Source: Pycnopodia helianthoides (lineage: Eukaryota; Echinodermata; Asteroidea; Forcipulatida; Asteriidae). From it: a DNA stretch of 64,000 nt. Positions 1 to 12,200 of this stretch are shown here, piece after piece. The notes under the pieces are model-generated. The model ran no database searches, was not told where the DNA came from, and saw only the letters and a program-made list of their open reading frames with translations. Made by a program: the position numbers and the translations under genes. Within the stretch, counting starts at the first letter, position 1, and the number at the start of each line of letters is the position of its first letter. The stretch spans positions 22,977,876 to 23,041,875 of the forward strand of contig CM063247.1 in NCBI GenBank assembly GCA_032158295.1, written 5' to 3'.

Positions 1-3000
1 AGCCAGACCAACACACAAGCATGGGAGGCAGAGAAGAAACCCTATGCTTTCTTCACCAAATACCTCATTGAGCGAATCAAACAGAAGATGAGAGTTACCC
101 ACATGCTGGAAGACGTGATACAAGGTAATACATCATCTGGCACCTTGTATTAACAACACTAAACACATGTTCATTCAGCAAAAAGTGCCAGACTGTTTTC
201 ACTTCCAGCCTCATTTTGGTGATGAAAATAGAAACAAAAAAAGAGGACTGCACTTGTATAAATGTTGCAATACAATTTAGGTAAGTTTGTGTGACGAGAG
301 CTTTCGGCAAATCGGTAGTTAAAATTACCAAACTGTAGTTAAAATTACCAATGGTAGCGTGGAATTTTAAAAAGATCCGTTGATGCTGCGTCCTGTGGCT
401 GTAGGCCACAAATCTACAAAGTACTACAACTGACTCACTAATTCTAACTTGAATTCATAAACAGTCTTCAATAACTGCTAACGTCATGATTGATTCTCCA
501 GCAGAGTCTAGGCTCCATTTGTTATTAGAACACGACTTAACCATACATTATTTACAATGATGAAGAGTACAGAGTGTCAGCTCTGACTTTAGCTTTCTGG
601 TCATTCACACGGTTTCCTCAAATCTTCCCCTTTTATAACAAATTACGATCATTACCCATGTACAAATTATATGACAAAATAGTGGTGCAATGATCCCCCA
701 CATATAATGATGTCATCACCTCCTATAACTTATGACATAACTAGTAACTCAGTAACCCCCCCCCCCCTGTTGATGTCAATTTAATCTACTCATTTACATA
801 TAGCTGGAGGTACAATTTGCTACTCCAGTGAATACAATCCAAACAGTAAATGATGTGAGCAAGTGTTAATAATGGGGTTATGCCCTGAAGCGTCACATTT
901 GTTTGTTGAAACAAACTCAATTGCATATTCAAGAGCTTACTTGATGAAGTAATTAATTTATATATATATTCGGTTTGCGGTAACACCGTGTGTATAAATA
1001 TCTACTTTGCTGTGTCAGATGTTGTTCTTTACAGAACTTGTCTTGCTATTTATTCTACCACCGCGGAGTAGATTTTTGGAATTCGGGAGACTTCTCAGTT
1101 CTGAAAAGAACTGTCCTGCTTGTTAACTTCTACCTGGGCGGGGATTAATTGGAACTAGGTTGTACAGTAGTTATAAATGTGTCCTATTTTATTTCTGGTA
1201 TGAATGAGATGTTTGTAACGACCCTGACCTGTGTGACAGAAATCAGTATCCAGCAATAACTCAAGACCTGAAGGAATCTCGTACCTTGTTGGATCCAATT
1301 AATCCAGCAGGACACACTGAAGAAATCAACAGTCGTAGCAGGATGTGGGGTAGTGCTCACTGTAAGTCAAGTCTAATCCAATACTAGCATGGTCTAACTA
1401 ATTATGAAGTCGCCTGTATTCATCCCATGGTTTATCCTGATCTTTGTGTGCTGCACTGTTACAGGCCTGAAATTCCATCTTTGAGAGGGCAAGGCCATTT
1501 TCATTTTGCAAAGGGCACTTCTATTGGAAAATATAAAAAGTCTATGGGAAACTTTTGAAGGGGCACCAAGGCCAAGACCAGGGCAACAGAGCCATGGCCG
1601 CCGTTGTCTCCATGTAATTCCAGGCCTGCTGTCAACCCAAATATGCTGGCATAGTTAAGGCCATACACTGACGGAATCATCTAATAACACTTTCAGAATC
1701 TGCTATGTCTTCAGTAAAGGTCTTTGGTTGGTATTTCTAATACCGAGACATAATATCGGGTTTAGGGAGGGATTTCTATGTAGATGAAGACAAACCAGAC
1801 AAACGTTTGATTACTGGTGTCAAATCAAGACTGATTAGTTGATTAAGAGTCTGAAACTAATACGCCATGGAGCAGGACCAACTTTCATAGAGCTGCTTAA
1901 GCAGAAAATATTGCTTGAAAATGTTCTGCTAAGCAGCCTTAACAGAGAGCCAGTCACAAACAGGTACACATGACTTGATATTCAAAATAGCTGGTTCTGA
2001 TAATACTATCCTCTTCAATAAAAAAAAACTCTTCAACGCAATTACAAAAAAACCTCTTGAACTCAACTTGGTGTTGACAAGAATTTTCTTCTAACTATTG
2101 AACAATTTTTGAAACCTTTATAAAAATTTTACATTTGGAGGCCAGCAATTGTATTTTTTTCCTAATCCAAGGTGTTTTCCATTGTTTCTTGATACTCAGT
2201 GTTACCAGAAATGCCAATATGGATGGAGTTTAAATACGGAGTATGCGTTTGTATTGACATCCGGACAAGATTCTCCAATGTACTGGTTATATATTCCTAC
2301 ATTTATTTCACTGGAAATGCTACCAACTGTACCGTCAAACTGGAGAATTTCACCTTGGTAAGTAACATTATACAATTGTTGCCTGCGGTGACATGGTCCA
2401 TGGTGTTTTGTACACCCGAGGGGGCAAATAGCACCCGAGGCGAAAATTGTTTGTTATACCTCTGTCTTGAATTCTTAGTAATATTTTCCTCATCTGAAGG
2501 ACTCAAATTTCATCGAAATGATGATAATCTTGACCCTTTGCTGCGAAAGTTGTACGACGTGTGCGCGTGAGAGGAGAGTGGTACATGGATATTGTTGCCC
2601 GCTCACGTGATCGTTCTGCGCCAATGAAAAAAAAGCATTCAAGACAGAGGTATAACATCATTCATTGCTTATCATATTGGAATATCTGGTACCAATTATT
2701 CTCTAGTCATCATAAGGATTAATTGATAAACCAATCCAAGTTAATCACCAAAAACCAAAAACCCCCTTCCTGAAATGTTAACCACTTCGGGTCGGTATTC
2801 CAAAATATTTTCCGTGCCTCTGCGTGGTATTTTTTTCGGGAACATTTCGGAGTTTCCAGAGTAGTAATTTTTTATTGAAAATTCGTTGTCACAATGAAAC
2901 CTGATTGACAAAGGAAAGACAACAATATTCTTTTAAGAAGCACCGGGATTTGTTGTTTTTGAGTGAGAGGATATGAGTATGCAATCACTGTGCATTGCAA

Positions 3001-4759
3001 ACCTCGGCCAAAAGCCACCGCTGACAATCTGCTATGGGATGCTGGAATCTAGGAACGCTCAGATTTTACCTCAAATTGAGCCAAATACAATGATAAACAA
3101 TAAAGGCAGCCTGTCCATTCTTATATGCCACACTTGTTTTACAAAGGTTTTGAATTTGGAATTACACAATAACCCCCTGAAAAGGGGAGATTGCAAACAT
3201 GAATTCCAGTACCTTCTGTCCGGGGTGAAACATAAAGTGTAGCAAGTTTACTAACAACAGTTACTTCCTACCACGGGCTTAGTTCCTTGTCTGATTCTTT
3301 GTCCTTGTTTTTCTGAATCTATGGCACAAAATATTGGGAAGTAATGGTAAGATAGAGCTATTGGGTGCAATGATTATAGGAATTAACAGACAAGTATACA
3401 GAGTGATCTGATTGACTGAGAGAATAGTCATATTGGGTCAATTCTTTATTTTGAAGAAAACTTCTGAATTATTTGCATTTTTGTTGTCCACTCCTTTCAG
3501 GAACTTGACATCAAGATGGAAAACCTGGATAATGTGAGTTTGATTATTTTTTCTAGTAGTGCACATTTACCTGGACTTTTATTCTTGAGTATGGAATAGG
3601 GCATCTTCAAGGAGGGCCCAAACCAATGCGACAGTGGTCTTAACAGTGGAATCATAATTCTGATCATGAAATACTGTATTTACTCAAACATTTAGTTTTT
3701 TTGAAAAGATAAAAACTTGTGGAAAGCTGAAGTTTTGTTCATTTCCAATCTAAACAGCACTTTCTTTACAAAAAGTATGGTATAAAATCTTACTTGATTA
3801 TAAGAAAGTACATTGATATGGATTGTCATCAAGGTGTACATCTTGGCTGACAGAGATTGTTTTTCTCCTACCAGGAGGGGATGAATCCAGATGTCCAAAT
3901 GACAAAGACCACGGTACGAAACCTACAAAGGCTCAAGGTAAGTTTGAAAACAAAGATCATAGTATCTGAATCTGAATTTGAAAGTCTTCAATGCATCCTA
4001 TGGAAACATCACACCAGACAATGAAGACATTTTGAGACCAAAAGAACTCACTCTGCTGCAGTGCGGTTAATTACGAGAAGTTCCCCCGATCCACTAAGCG
4101 AAAGTAGTAGTCCCAGCCGATTTCCTACCTTCCGTCCAGGTAGTAGTTAATAAGCAGGACAGTTCTTTTCAGAACTGAGAAGTCTCCCAAATTCTGAAAA
4201 TCTACTCCGCGATAGTAGAACAAATAGCAAGACAAGTTATCTAAAGAACAAAATCTACACAGCAAAGTAGATATACACATGGTGTTACCGCGAACCGAAT
4301 ATACATTGATACCTCACCATGCAATGCCTCAAAAGCCATAAACGAAGACATTTTAGTTTTAAATGTGGGAGGAAAACTCCATAGGGAAAACCCATGCAGT
4401 TAAGTAGGGACTGAAAACCCCACTCCACATGCAAGGCTCTGTCTGGTCTAGCAACCTAACTGGGGTCCACAGAGGTGAAAGGCAGGGAAAAAAACACTTA
4501 ACCAACCCGCAAACATATCCACAATTTCCATAACTACTTCACTTCATCTAGGAGGGTAAATTGCTTTTTTGTGAGTGTAACTTCCATTTGTCTTTATTTC
4601 TAGGGTGACATGGAATCAACGGTTACTGTGGAAGGGGAGTACCAGGGAGAACGGTTTCAGCAAACGGACACATTGGTTGTCACTAAGCCTTTGGTGTCGA
4701 AGCTATGGCAGACGGAGCATTATGCAGTACCCAGTGAAAGAAGTTTCCCAGACGACTAG
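1..4759 (+). CDS. 3' part of an unidentified multi-exon gene
   Basis: Exons read at 1-124, about 1254-1361 (or from 1240), 2200-2357, 3501-3533, 3875-3937 and 4604-4759, where an in-frame TAG closes the gene. From 1361 onward every junction has GT..AG ends and keeps phase, giving a C-terminus that begins LLPEMPIWMEFKYGVCVC (third exon) and ends SERSFPDD. The third exon is hydrophobic and beta-rich, with N-x-T/C motifs near its end (GNATNCT, ENFT), so part of the protein may be a lumenal or beta-sandwich domain. The first exon is helical and basic (KYLIERIKQKM). The join from exon 1 to exon 2 is uncertain: the better acceptor at 1239 breaks phase, the weaker one at 1253 keeps it, and an unseen exon may lie between. 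I do not recognise the family and assign no function. The gene starts before the window. Confidence 0.6.
966..1145 (+). repeat. Interspersed repeat A, copy 1 (intronic)
   Basis: This stretch matches the reverse complement of about 4125-4307, both introns of the same gene. Both carry the palindrome CAGTTCTGAAAAGAACTG and end near a TTCGG(T)TTGCGGTAACACC block. The end block also resembles the arms of the hairpin at 33112-33285, so the three belong to one family of foldback elements. Confidence 0.7.
1464..1635 (+). repeat. Interspersed repeat B, copy 1
   Basis: Shares long blocks (for example GAGAGGGCAAGGCCATTTTC and CATTTTGCAAAGGGCACTTC) with 19346-19490 and, more diverged, with 30866-30995. 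Non-coding and of unknown class. The start (GGCCTGAAATTCC) and the end (AATTCCAGGCC) are partly complementary, suggesting short inverted termini. Confidence 0.65.
1869..1960 (+). repeat. Fragment of the CTGCTTAAGCAG foldback family
   Basis: Contains TTTCATAGAGCTGCTTAAGC, the terminal motif of the elements at 7761, 41289, 46774 and 57160, followed by TTCTGCTAAGCAG. It is shorter than the full copies and looks truncated or decayed. Confidence 0.5.
2368..2655 (+). repeat. Interspersed repeat C, copy 1
   Basis: Begins ten bases after the donor of the 2200-2357 exon. It matches 24303-24655 block by block: TGTTGCCTGC, GACATGGTC, TGTACACCCGAG, then the block around TAATATTTTCCTCATCTGAA and a GTGGTACATGGATATT block. 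The right arm of the hairpin present in the other copy is missing here. Confidence 0.75.
4090..4310 (-). repeat. Interspersed repeat A, copy 2
   Basis: Inverted relative to the copy at 966-1145. The shared core includes the palindrome CAGTTCTTTTCAGAACTG, a TCTACTCCGCG block and the GGTGTTACCGCGAACCGAAT end. The two copies flank four exons of the same gene, so a transcript could fold them against each other. Confidence 0.7.
4315..4500 (+). repeat. Interspersed repeat D, copy 1
   Basis: The motif GTGGGAGGAAAACTCCATAG and a following GGGAAAACCC block recur at 63695-63885 (GGGAGGAAAACCCCAAATA, GGGAAAACCGCTC, GAAAGGCAGAG). No coding potential was seen. The class is unknown. Confidence 0.5.
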
Positions 4760-5604
4760 CCAATCTGAGCTGGTGCCCAATTTCCCCATAATGATTAGTA
4801 GTACCAATTACCACACACAAATTGGAACCAGACTATTTGGGATTTCAGCCTCTCTTTGGTTGTATGTATTTGAATGGAAGATAATACGAGGCACATACAG
4901 CAAGATTGCACCATTAACATGGCCCCAAGACAACAAACTAGAGGCTGGAAACTCTTGTAAAGTATAGTAAGAAATTAATTTTATTGCCAACATAAAGAAT
5001 TATAAGTCCAGTTTGTACACACACAAAAATCCTGTATCTTTAAGGACAGTCTCATATTTCTCAGTTTACTTTCTGTTACAGTACAAAGAAGATACAACCT
5101 ATATTCTTGAAAAATATCTTATTAACATTTAACCGAACATTTAACCGTTTAAAATACTCAGGTAACGTTTTTTAGGTACATAAAATAAGTAGTTTGTTTT
5201 TTAACGTATATAATTTCCTGTGGCCTTGGACAGAATTTGTAAGGATAATGTGTGTTTCACATGATTCTTTTCAGAAACCTGTAAACAAAGGTGATTGCTA
5301 TGAGTAATAAATAACAGGGTGGACCCCTAAGCTTAGCTTAGCCCTGATTGGTGATGCTAGTATTTCTGTTAGTTGTTGGTAGAGGTTACAAGCTCGGATG
5401 GACAGGGCAAGTCTATGAATCTTGTTTGTTTTGATCCAGATATTTGTTTGATACATGTACATCTCTTCTCTAACCAGTAACGTTATCAAAACCAAGACCA
5501 ATGCCACCAATCAAGGCAATGAATTTGGTTAAAAAGAAAGCACAAGTAAGCGTAAGTGTCACAGAATTTGTACACTACCTTTTCAAATTCACAGAACATA
5601 CAGA

Positions 5605-5800
5605 TTAAACCAATGAATTGTCTTGCACAAGGACACCACTCTCATGACAAGAAGGATCGGTATTTGATGCTAAACTTTGGTGAGTTTGAGTCTTGTCACT
5701 AAGAGATTGTCGGCCATAGCTTCTTATCATGTCTTGAGTTATCATACCTAAGTCAAGTACAATTTGGGGGGGGGTATGCTTCCAGAACAACCACTACATA
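5605..5800 (-). mobile_element. Possible decayed tRNA-derived SINE
   Basis: Read on the minus strand, a GCTATGGCCGAC block is followed by ACAAGACTCAAACTC, then TCATGAGAGTGGTGTCCTTG and TGCAAGACA. These correspond in order to the box A, anticodon-arm and post-tRNA region of the better SINE at 27180-27607 (TGTGTCCTTAAGCAAGACAC). Strongly diverged, so the call is tentative. Confidence 0.35.
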
Positions 5801-6504
5801 TTTGCATTTATAACTTTGTTTAAAGTCAATTATTGATTTTTACGAACAAAACCTTACTTTAATACAGTTTGACCTTTTTTATAACTAAATAATTATAGTT
5901 ATATTACTAATTTTGCAGGTAAATTGCATTTAAAGAATGATTACTGTATAGATTCTAAAGAGGATTGCTGTATGCTGTTGCTGAATGGATGTTTAAGATA
6001 ACATATTAAATAATGCCATCATAGCTGTTTCATGCAATTACATGTACATGTACATTGTATACCACAAAATGTTTTTATCATCAACCAAACAAATTTGTCC
6101 GTTAACAACAATTAACGTCAAACCCCAAAACATGATATTTTTAGTTACTTATCCGAACACATAAAGAAGTTGTATTCTTATTTCTTAAACGGTTTAGTTA
6201 ACCTTAACATGGACAACATGTCAGAAGAAGTACAAAATATAACTGTTGATCTTTGAGTTCTATGTGTACACACATAAACTTGAATAAAATGTTGATACTA
6301 ATAATCTGAAGGAAACAGAATATAAATCTGAATTTGAAGGCTTGTAAAAGGGTAGATTCTGCCTTAATTTGTTCAATGTAAATAACAATTTGTAATTGTC
6401 CAAAAATGTACAGCTTTTCAAGGAAATTGAAACACCACCTGTTTAAATTATTGATTTCCTCGGGAAATATTTGTACATGAATTAAAAAAGCACTCAGCTT
6501 GGGA

Positions 6505-7080
6505 GTTAATAGACTGGGTAAATCTCGCGCGTACTTGAACTTCAAGGACCGTTGTGGTCCCAACCATATGGAGTTTTACGTGGAAGGGATTTTTTTTTAA
6601 ATCAATCATTTTAGTATAACGTAGTTTATGGCCACAAAGAGTATTATAAGTTGTTGGGAATGTAATGTAATACTAAGTGATAAACAGTCAAAAAGTAAAA
6701 TCAATTCAACAAAATAACGAAGAAAACTCACTCAACCTCACTTTCTGGTTACTTGTAAAAAAAATTGGGAATTTTCCCAACTGACAGTCATGTTTTCATT
6801 CAACCTATGTAATGGATGCACAAATTCGGGCGTGATTTGCAAATGTGGGTTCAAAAAAATAAGCATCCTTGTCCCAAGTGTTAATTTTGTTTCAGTGTTA
6901 ATTTAACAAATTGTTTGTATTATATAAAAATTGAAATTTTATTAATAACAATTTTGCTATGGGTATATTTATTTTCAAGAATTTTGTATAAATATAATTT
7001 TATGATTTCATAGAAACAGTCCTCATTCATGTTGTATTTTTTTCTCCGATATGCGCGAGACTTTCACAGTCTATAATGGC
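6505..7080. mobile_element. Non-autonomous inverted-repeat element
   Basis: The left end reads TAGACTGGGTAAATCTCGCG and the right end GCGCGAGACTTTCACAGTCT, which are imperfect reverse complements. Just inside the left end lies GGACCGTTGTGGTCC, matched by GGGACCGCGTTGGTCCC inside a shorter relative at 62535-62680. No transposase-like reading frame is present, so this is a MITE-like derivative of an unseen element. Confidence 0.5.
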
Positions 7081-7610
7081 AAGTAAACATTGATAAAACC
7101 AAATAAAAAACATAAAGATAAATTCAAATTAACAGATTGCTGGAGAAAATTTACAAACATATTGGCAAAGTATGCAAAATAAAACCACTTCAGTTAACTA
7201 CATGTACTCTGTAATGTAAATGGCAAGTAAAAGTTGATTGCTGGTACGTACTTGTGATAATTATGTGAAAACTGAGTTATAACATTAACAAATCCGCCTA
7301 ATGCTGTTTTATCAAAATGAAAAAACAACTCCAAATAAACTGCTTAAATGTTAATGAACTGATTTGAGTGACATTCTGTATTGGTATTGGATGAGCCATG
7401 TCATAATTTATAGGCAATCCGTTCCAACAATCATCAAGAAGACTCCATATTTCCTTTCAATTTTCACATCATTTCTTGGTGATAGTAAGACACTATTAAA
7501 AAAGTAAGAAAAAATATCCCTTGTATCACCAAACGGCCTACTATAGGCCTACACCTTGCCTTGTGTGGCAACTCTTCCTTTAGATAAGGAAGAGTACAAT
7601 AACAAAACCT

Positions 7611-8010
7611 GGGACCAATTTCATAAAGCTGCTTACCGATGCATAATCAAAAGTGCTATTCATAAACTATGAAAGATTCGACAGTATGTGTGCATATTCA
7701 CAACGGATTGGCATTGTTTCATCACTCATCTGCTCATGAAGGACTGTTGGTAAGTTAGCAGGGCCCAATTTCATATAGCTGCTTAAGCACAAACAGTAGC
7801 TAAGCACAACCAAATTTTGCTTACCAGAATAAGGTTACCAACCAAAGTACCATGTCAAATGTACAATCTGTGACTGGTATCCTGCTTATTTGTGCTTAGC
7901 AGAAAGTTGCCAAGCATGATTATCTGCGTAAGCAGCTCTATGAACTGGGCCCTGAATAAAAATTCTGCTAAAGACCGCTCCGTAAGCAGACATTGTGCTT
8001 TATAAAATTG
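7611..8010. mobile_element. Outer CTGCTTA foldback element
   Basis: The left terminus GACCAATTTCATAAAGCTGC and the right terminus GCTTTATAAAATTGGCCC are imperfect inverted repeats. The element is interrupted by a younger copy of a related family at 7761-7953. No open reading frame of note. Confidence 0.5.
7761..7953. mobile_element. GGGCCCAATTTCATA foldback element, copy 1 (nested)
   Basis: Starts GGGCCCAATTTCATATAGCT and ends CAGCTCTATGAACTGGGCCC, a terminal inverted repeat. The interior has the family block AGAATAAGGTTACCA and TGTGACTGGTATCCTGCTTA. Related copies lie at 41289-41470, 46774-46939 and 57160-57340. At under 200 bp with no coding capacity, it is a MITE. Confidence 0.75.
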
Positions 8011-8410
8011 GCCCGCCCTGGTCGATCACATCCTTCCAACCATTAAATCTATATTAAATTCTGAAATAAAACTAAGATCTGGAAATAAATGCTTCATAAG
8101 AATAAACAAAATTAAAAAACCCAAATTGCCCCATCAGTCTACATGACACAAATTGTGCAACGACCTAAAAAAGAAGAAGAATAATCTTTGGAATATATGG
8201 TAGAGTAGACAAGATTGTTAATCCTCAGCAGCATTGTAGTCAGGACCCCTGGGCGTCTCAGACCCAGAACATGGGGTGTCGAGTACAAGACCAAGACAAG
8301 CAAAAGACAAAATCCAGAGGCCACATGTAAATGATGGCATACACACTGACTATTCATATTTGTTTAGCCTGTTTAATATCTTTTTATTAATATTCTCTCG
8401 GCAGATTTTA

Positions 8411-9125
8411 TCATTTGAAGATTTTTAAGAAATAAGATATCAAATACTCATGAATGATGCTGCTCAACACTCACAATTAAAGTACTTGAAATACATGAAT
8501 GTTGATGATATGACATTTGCAGAGAATTATAAGATTGACAGGCATGGCCACATCCAAGAAGAGCTAGATAATTTCAAGTGTGGTCTGACGCTAACCATCT
8601 ACATTAAAATCCCTTCAAGTGCCAGGCCCTCAAAGTATGTTTAAATAAATCCCATCAACTTCCCGGTTATTTAACAATCGATGACAAACCTTTTTCTGTT
8701 GTTGCAAAGGCCAAAGTTCTGGGGCTTTGAATTCAAAATGACCTAAAACGAGAAGCCAACAGCAAACTCTGTATGCTGTGTTCATTAAAAACAGTTAGGC
8801 TTTAGTACTGAAGAGTTAAGAATCGCTTTTAATGGGTGCATCAACCAGTCTTAGAATATGGTGATGTCATCTGGCTCTCTACATCACAGCAGCTAAGCAA
8901 ACTTATACCATAAAATCTGCCCAAACGCGTGCCTATTAAATTATTTTGGGTAATAATTATAGTTTCTATATCTGCTCTTTTATCTTTCGGACTTGACTCT
9001 CTGGCTGGTAGGAGGGAGGCTCATTGCCGTAGCTTTGCTGATGGGCTTGTTGACAACCCTCCCACTAAAGACCTCCTCCCCCTACAAGGCTTGAGAGTCT
9101 TGGACTTGAATCTCTGGCTGAAGTG
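8411..9125 (+). pseudogene. Decayed LINE reverse-transcriptase 3' fragment
   Basis: Broken plus-strand reading frames give, in order, DDMTFAENYKIDRHGHIQEE, LEYGDVIW, and SLAGRREAHCRSFADGLVDN followed by PPTKDLLP. This order (the YxDD-proximal D-D-x-T-x-A-E-N segment, then P-V-L-E-Y-G-x-x-V/I-W, then L-x-x-R-R-x-x-x-C) is the C-terminal part of non-LTR retrotransposon reverse transcriptases as I know them. Stops and frame shifts separate the blocks, for example after KYV at 8641 and within 8740-8890, so the copy is dead. It is 5'-truncated and abuts the stop codon of the JmjC gene on the opposite strand, so it probably lies in that gene's 3'UTR. Confidence 0.7.
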
Positions 9126-9142
9126 GGAGGACCAGAAGCGGG

Positions 9143-9286
9143 TCAAAGTTCATCATGAAGCTCTTCTGTGTTTGATTGTGTGTTGATGAGTCCTGGGAGT
9201 AGAGATTGATTGGTCAACATGTTGTAGGAGTAAACTTCAGTCAGTGTCACTCGGTCATCCTGGTTTTCATCTAATAACTCAAATAC
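9143..9286 (-). CDS. JmjC gene last exon: EF-hand loop and HDEL stop
   Basis: The exon encodes VFELLDENQDDRVTLTEVYS and ends ELHDEL followed by TGA at 9143-9145. The EF-hand loop has D, N and D at positions 1, 3 and 5, a hydrophobic residue at 8 and E at 12, the standard calcium-coordinating pattern. The acceptor AG is at 9288-9287. Confidence 0.88.
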   Translation of the reverse strand, partial: VFELLDENQDDRVTLTEVYSYNMLTNQSLLPGLINTQSNTEELHDEL

Positions 9287-12200
9287 CTGAATAAGAAAAC
9301 AAAAACATCTCCAAATCTTACATCAATGCAATGTTGCGCTGGTTACTGACGTGTCGTGGCCCGAGTGGTTTAGTGTATCGGACTCAAGTTCTGGTGGCTC
9401 AGTCGAATCCCGGTCATGACACTTTTGTCCTTGAGCAAGACACTTAACACTAATTGCTTCTCATCACCCAGGAGTAAATGGGTTACCTGTGAAGGTTCTT
9501 GTGATTGATTTAGCTTAGTGTGTTACACATGTACATACTTGGCAGCACAGGCTGTATACTCCCCAGGTAGCTGAGATGCTTTTTAAAGAATGAAACAACG
9601 GCCCAGGGACCACAGGTACAAATGTTCGAAGCGCATTGATCACTCTTTAGAGTTGCACTATAAAGAGTCTATATTATTATTACAATATTATTACAAAAAG
9701 CACTAAACATTCTACAACTTAATTATCTCTCTGGAACAAGGAAAGAAAAAACAAAGCCAGACAACTCTCCTCCATACAAAATAAATACTTCACTTGTGAG
9801 AATTAAAAACTTTTTGGTTGATGACCTTGTTATAATAACATCATCTTGGAAGAACTGGTTGTTTTAAGAACAAGGGAAGAGAGATGATTATACATAATGG
9901 ATGTTGTATTTATGGAAATCCATACTGTGTCTGGCCTGTGAAATATCTTGTTTTGACTCACCATCATTGAATCTCCCTCAGATATATCAAGACTATTTGA
10001 AAATTCTGAAAGATGTGATCTGTCCAAGTAACCATTTTCAAGTTCATCAATGGAGTTGGCTATTTCACCTCTATAATTAAAGACACCATACAAAAAGAGT
10101 TTAAAGTACACAAGAATAAATGATTAATTAGCCCGGGAAAATTCCAAAGAAGAACGATCCTCAGCACAAACAGATTTAACTGGTTCCCCTCAACTCAGCA
10201 CAAACAGATTTAACTGGTTCCCCTCAACTCAGCACAAACAGATTTAACTGTTCCCCTCAACTCAGCACAAACAGATTAACTGGTTCCCTCACTCAGCACA
10301 AACAGATTAACTGGTTCCTCAACTCAGCACAAACAGATTAATGGTTCCCTCAACTCAGCACAACAGATTTAACTGGTTCCCTCAACTCAGCACAAACATT
10401 AACTGGTTCCCCCAATCAGCACAAACAGATTTAACTGGTTCCCCTCAACTCAGCACAAACAGATTTAACTGTTCCCTCAACTCAGCACAAACAGATTTAA
10501 CTGGTTCCCCTCAACTCAGCACAAACAGATTTAACTGGTTCCCCTCAACTCAGCACAAACAGATTTAACTGGTTCCCTCAAATTTATTTGAATTGTAGCT
10601 TTTTAAACATTGAGCCCACACATCCTAATGTCTCAGATTCTTACCTCAACTGTTCGATGTCTGTGGTAAATTGAAACTCTGCAAGAGGTGAGAAATCTGG
10701 CATGTCACCCTTCGACTTACAATCATCTGAGATGAACTGGAGGAGGTGTATAAACCAAATATTGATGGCCAGGTTACGACCTTGCAACGACCTCACTTGA
10801 TGATACCATCTACAAGGGACATAGTAAACAGCTTTACTGGATAAACTCATTGCAATGTAAAAACAAAACATATTTTGTTGACTCAAGTTCAAATCAATGA
10901 AGCAAGTGTGAAAATATTTGAAGATAACATGGGTTTGGTATTAACAACCCTTTTTTTACACTAAACACTTTACTGGAAACGATTTTAAAGCAATCAGAAC
11001 TTCACAGCTAAACTAAACAGTAAACACGTTAACATTTAGAACCTGATAAAAATGTTATGCAAAGTCTCATGCAAAGCATGGTTGGTTAAGCGATAACAGT
11101 CAAACAAACGAGAATGATTGGCTAGAGGCCAAGATCAGAATCTTCAAACTGTGGATGAACTAACCTGTATGGTATGAAGAAGCAATCACTTGGTTCCATA
11201 GTGACGTTAAACCAAGGAACTTGACTGAGTCCAGGATATTTATACATATCAACACTATCTACATCTACACCACTGGAGCCGTCTGGATGATCAATATCAA
11301 TATTCTTCTTCTCTTTCTGTTCACCAAGAAAGACTCAAGTTAGAATTCCCACTTCTTTCATTTACACTGTCCCTTACTATTAATTAATTCCCTTCTGGGT
11401 ATACTACACGGTTAGTCTGTTGAAGTCTGGTAACCCAGAGGTTAAAGTTCAAATCCTGCTCTAGTAAAATCTGCTCAGAGAGAAAATTAGCAAATGAATC
11501 ATGTCTTGATCAACACAGAGTGCTATCAAGTCTTGTATGATGAGTTCTCATCACTGCAGATTGTAATCATGGGCTACTAACTAACCACTAGAGCTCAATG
11601 TGATGACAATAGATGCATTGCTAAACTACACTATATCACTGAAACAAGCAATGTTCTATTTAGGCTATTTAGCGTAATCAGCTTTTGTGTCGTTAAATAA
11701 ATAAATATAAAAAATAAATAAATGACAATTTATATAGCGTCTATCCATGAAAAATGCTCCTGGGCGCTTAACAATTTAAAAAACATTAAAATCGATACAG
11801 TTATAAAACCTTAGAGAAAGTACAGTTAAAAGGTAATTATAGGCAGAACCGGTATATACACTAACAAATCAAATAAGTTAAAACAGTTAGGATAAGCACT
11901 AATTCAAAAACCTGGCATTGCTAAACAAAACAGGTACATGTACTTAGTGGTTTAAAAAAGCACGTTTAAAAAGGTTAGTCTTCATTACACAAGCATATTT
12001 TGGTGCAAGCCTTTTCTGCACCACCTTGCATCTGCTACTACACTGTAGCACACATTAAGGAAAAGTATTCGCTAATCAAAGAAAATAAATGCAGAATGTC
12101 GTTACTGCGTTATATCATACCTTATCAACAAGGAATATTTCTTTTTTTCCATCTAACACACAGTTGATGTTATCTACAGCATCATAATGTAACACTGATT

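Larger units (their letters stand above)
4760..8410. other. Intergenic spacer after the first gene
   Basis: No exon with conserved coding sense was recognised on either strand. The stretch should hold the 3'UTR of the first gene and possibly the 3'UTR of the JmjC gene transcribed towards it. Recognisable contents are a decayed SINE-like segment near 5605-5790, an inverted-repeat element at about 6505-7080 and two nested foldback elements at 7611-8010. The rest is AT-rich unique sequence. Confidence 0.5.

Noticed and set aside
9350..9430. Candidate tRNA gene (plus strand)
   Set aside because: Same SINE family, with a deletion in the variable arm and a mutated T-arm.
10341..10568. Open frame with repeated FNWFPQLSTN units
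   Set aside because: It lies in the intronic minisatellite, where single-base losses in the units repeatedly shift frame, so no protein is maintained.
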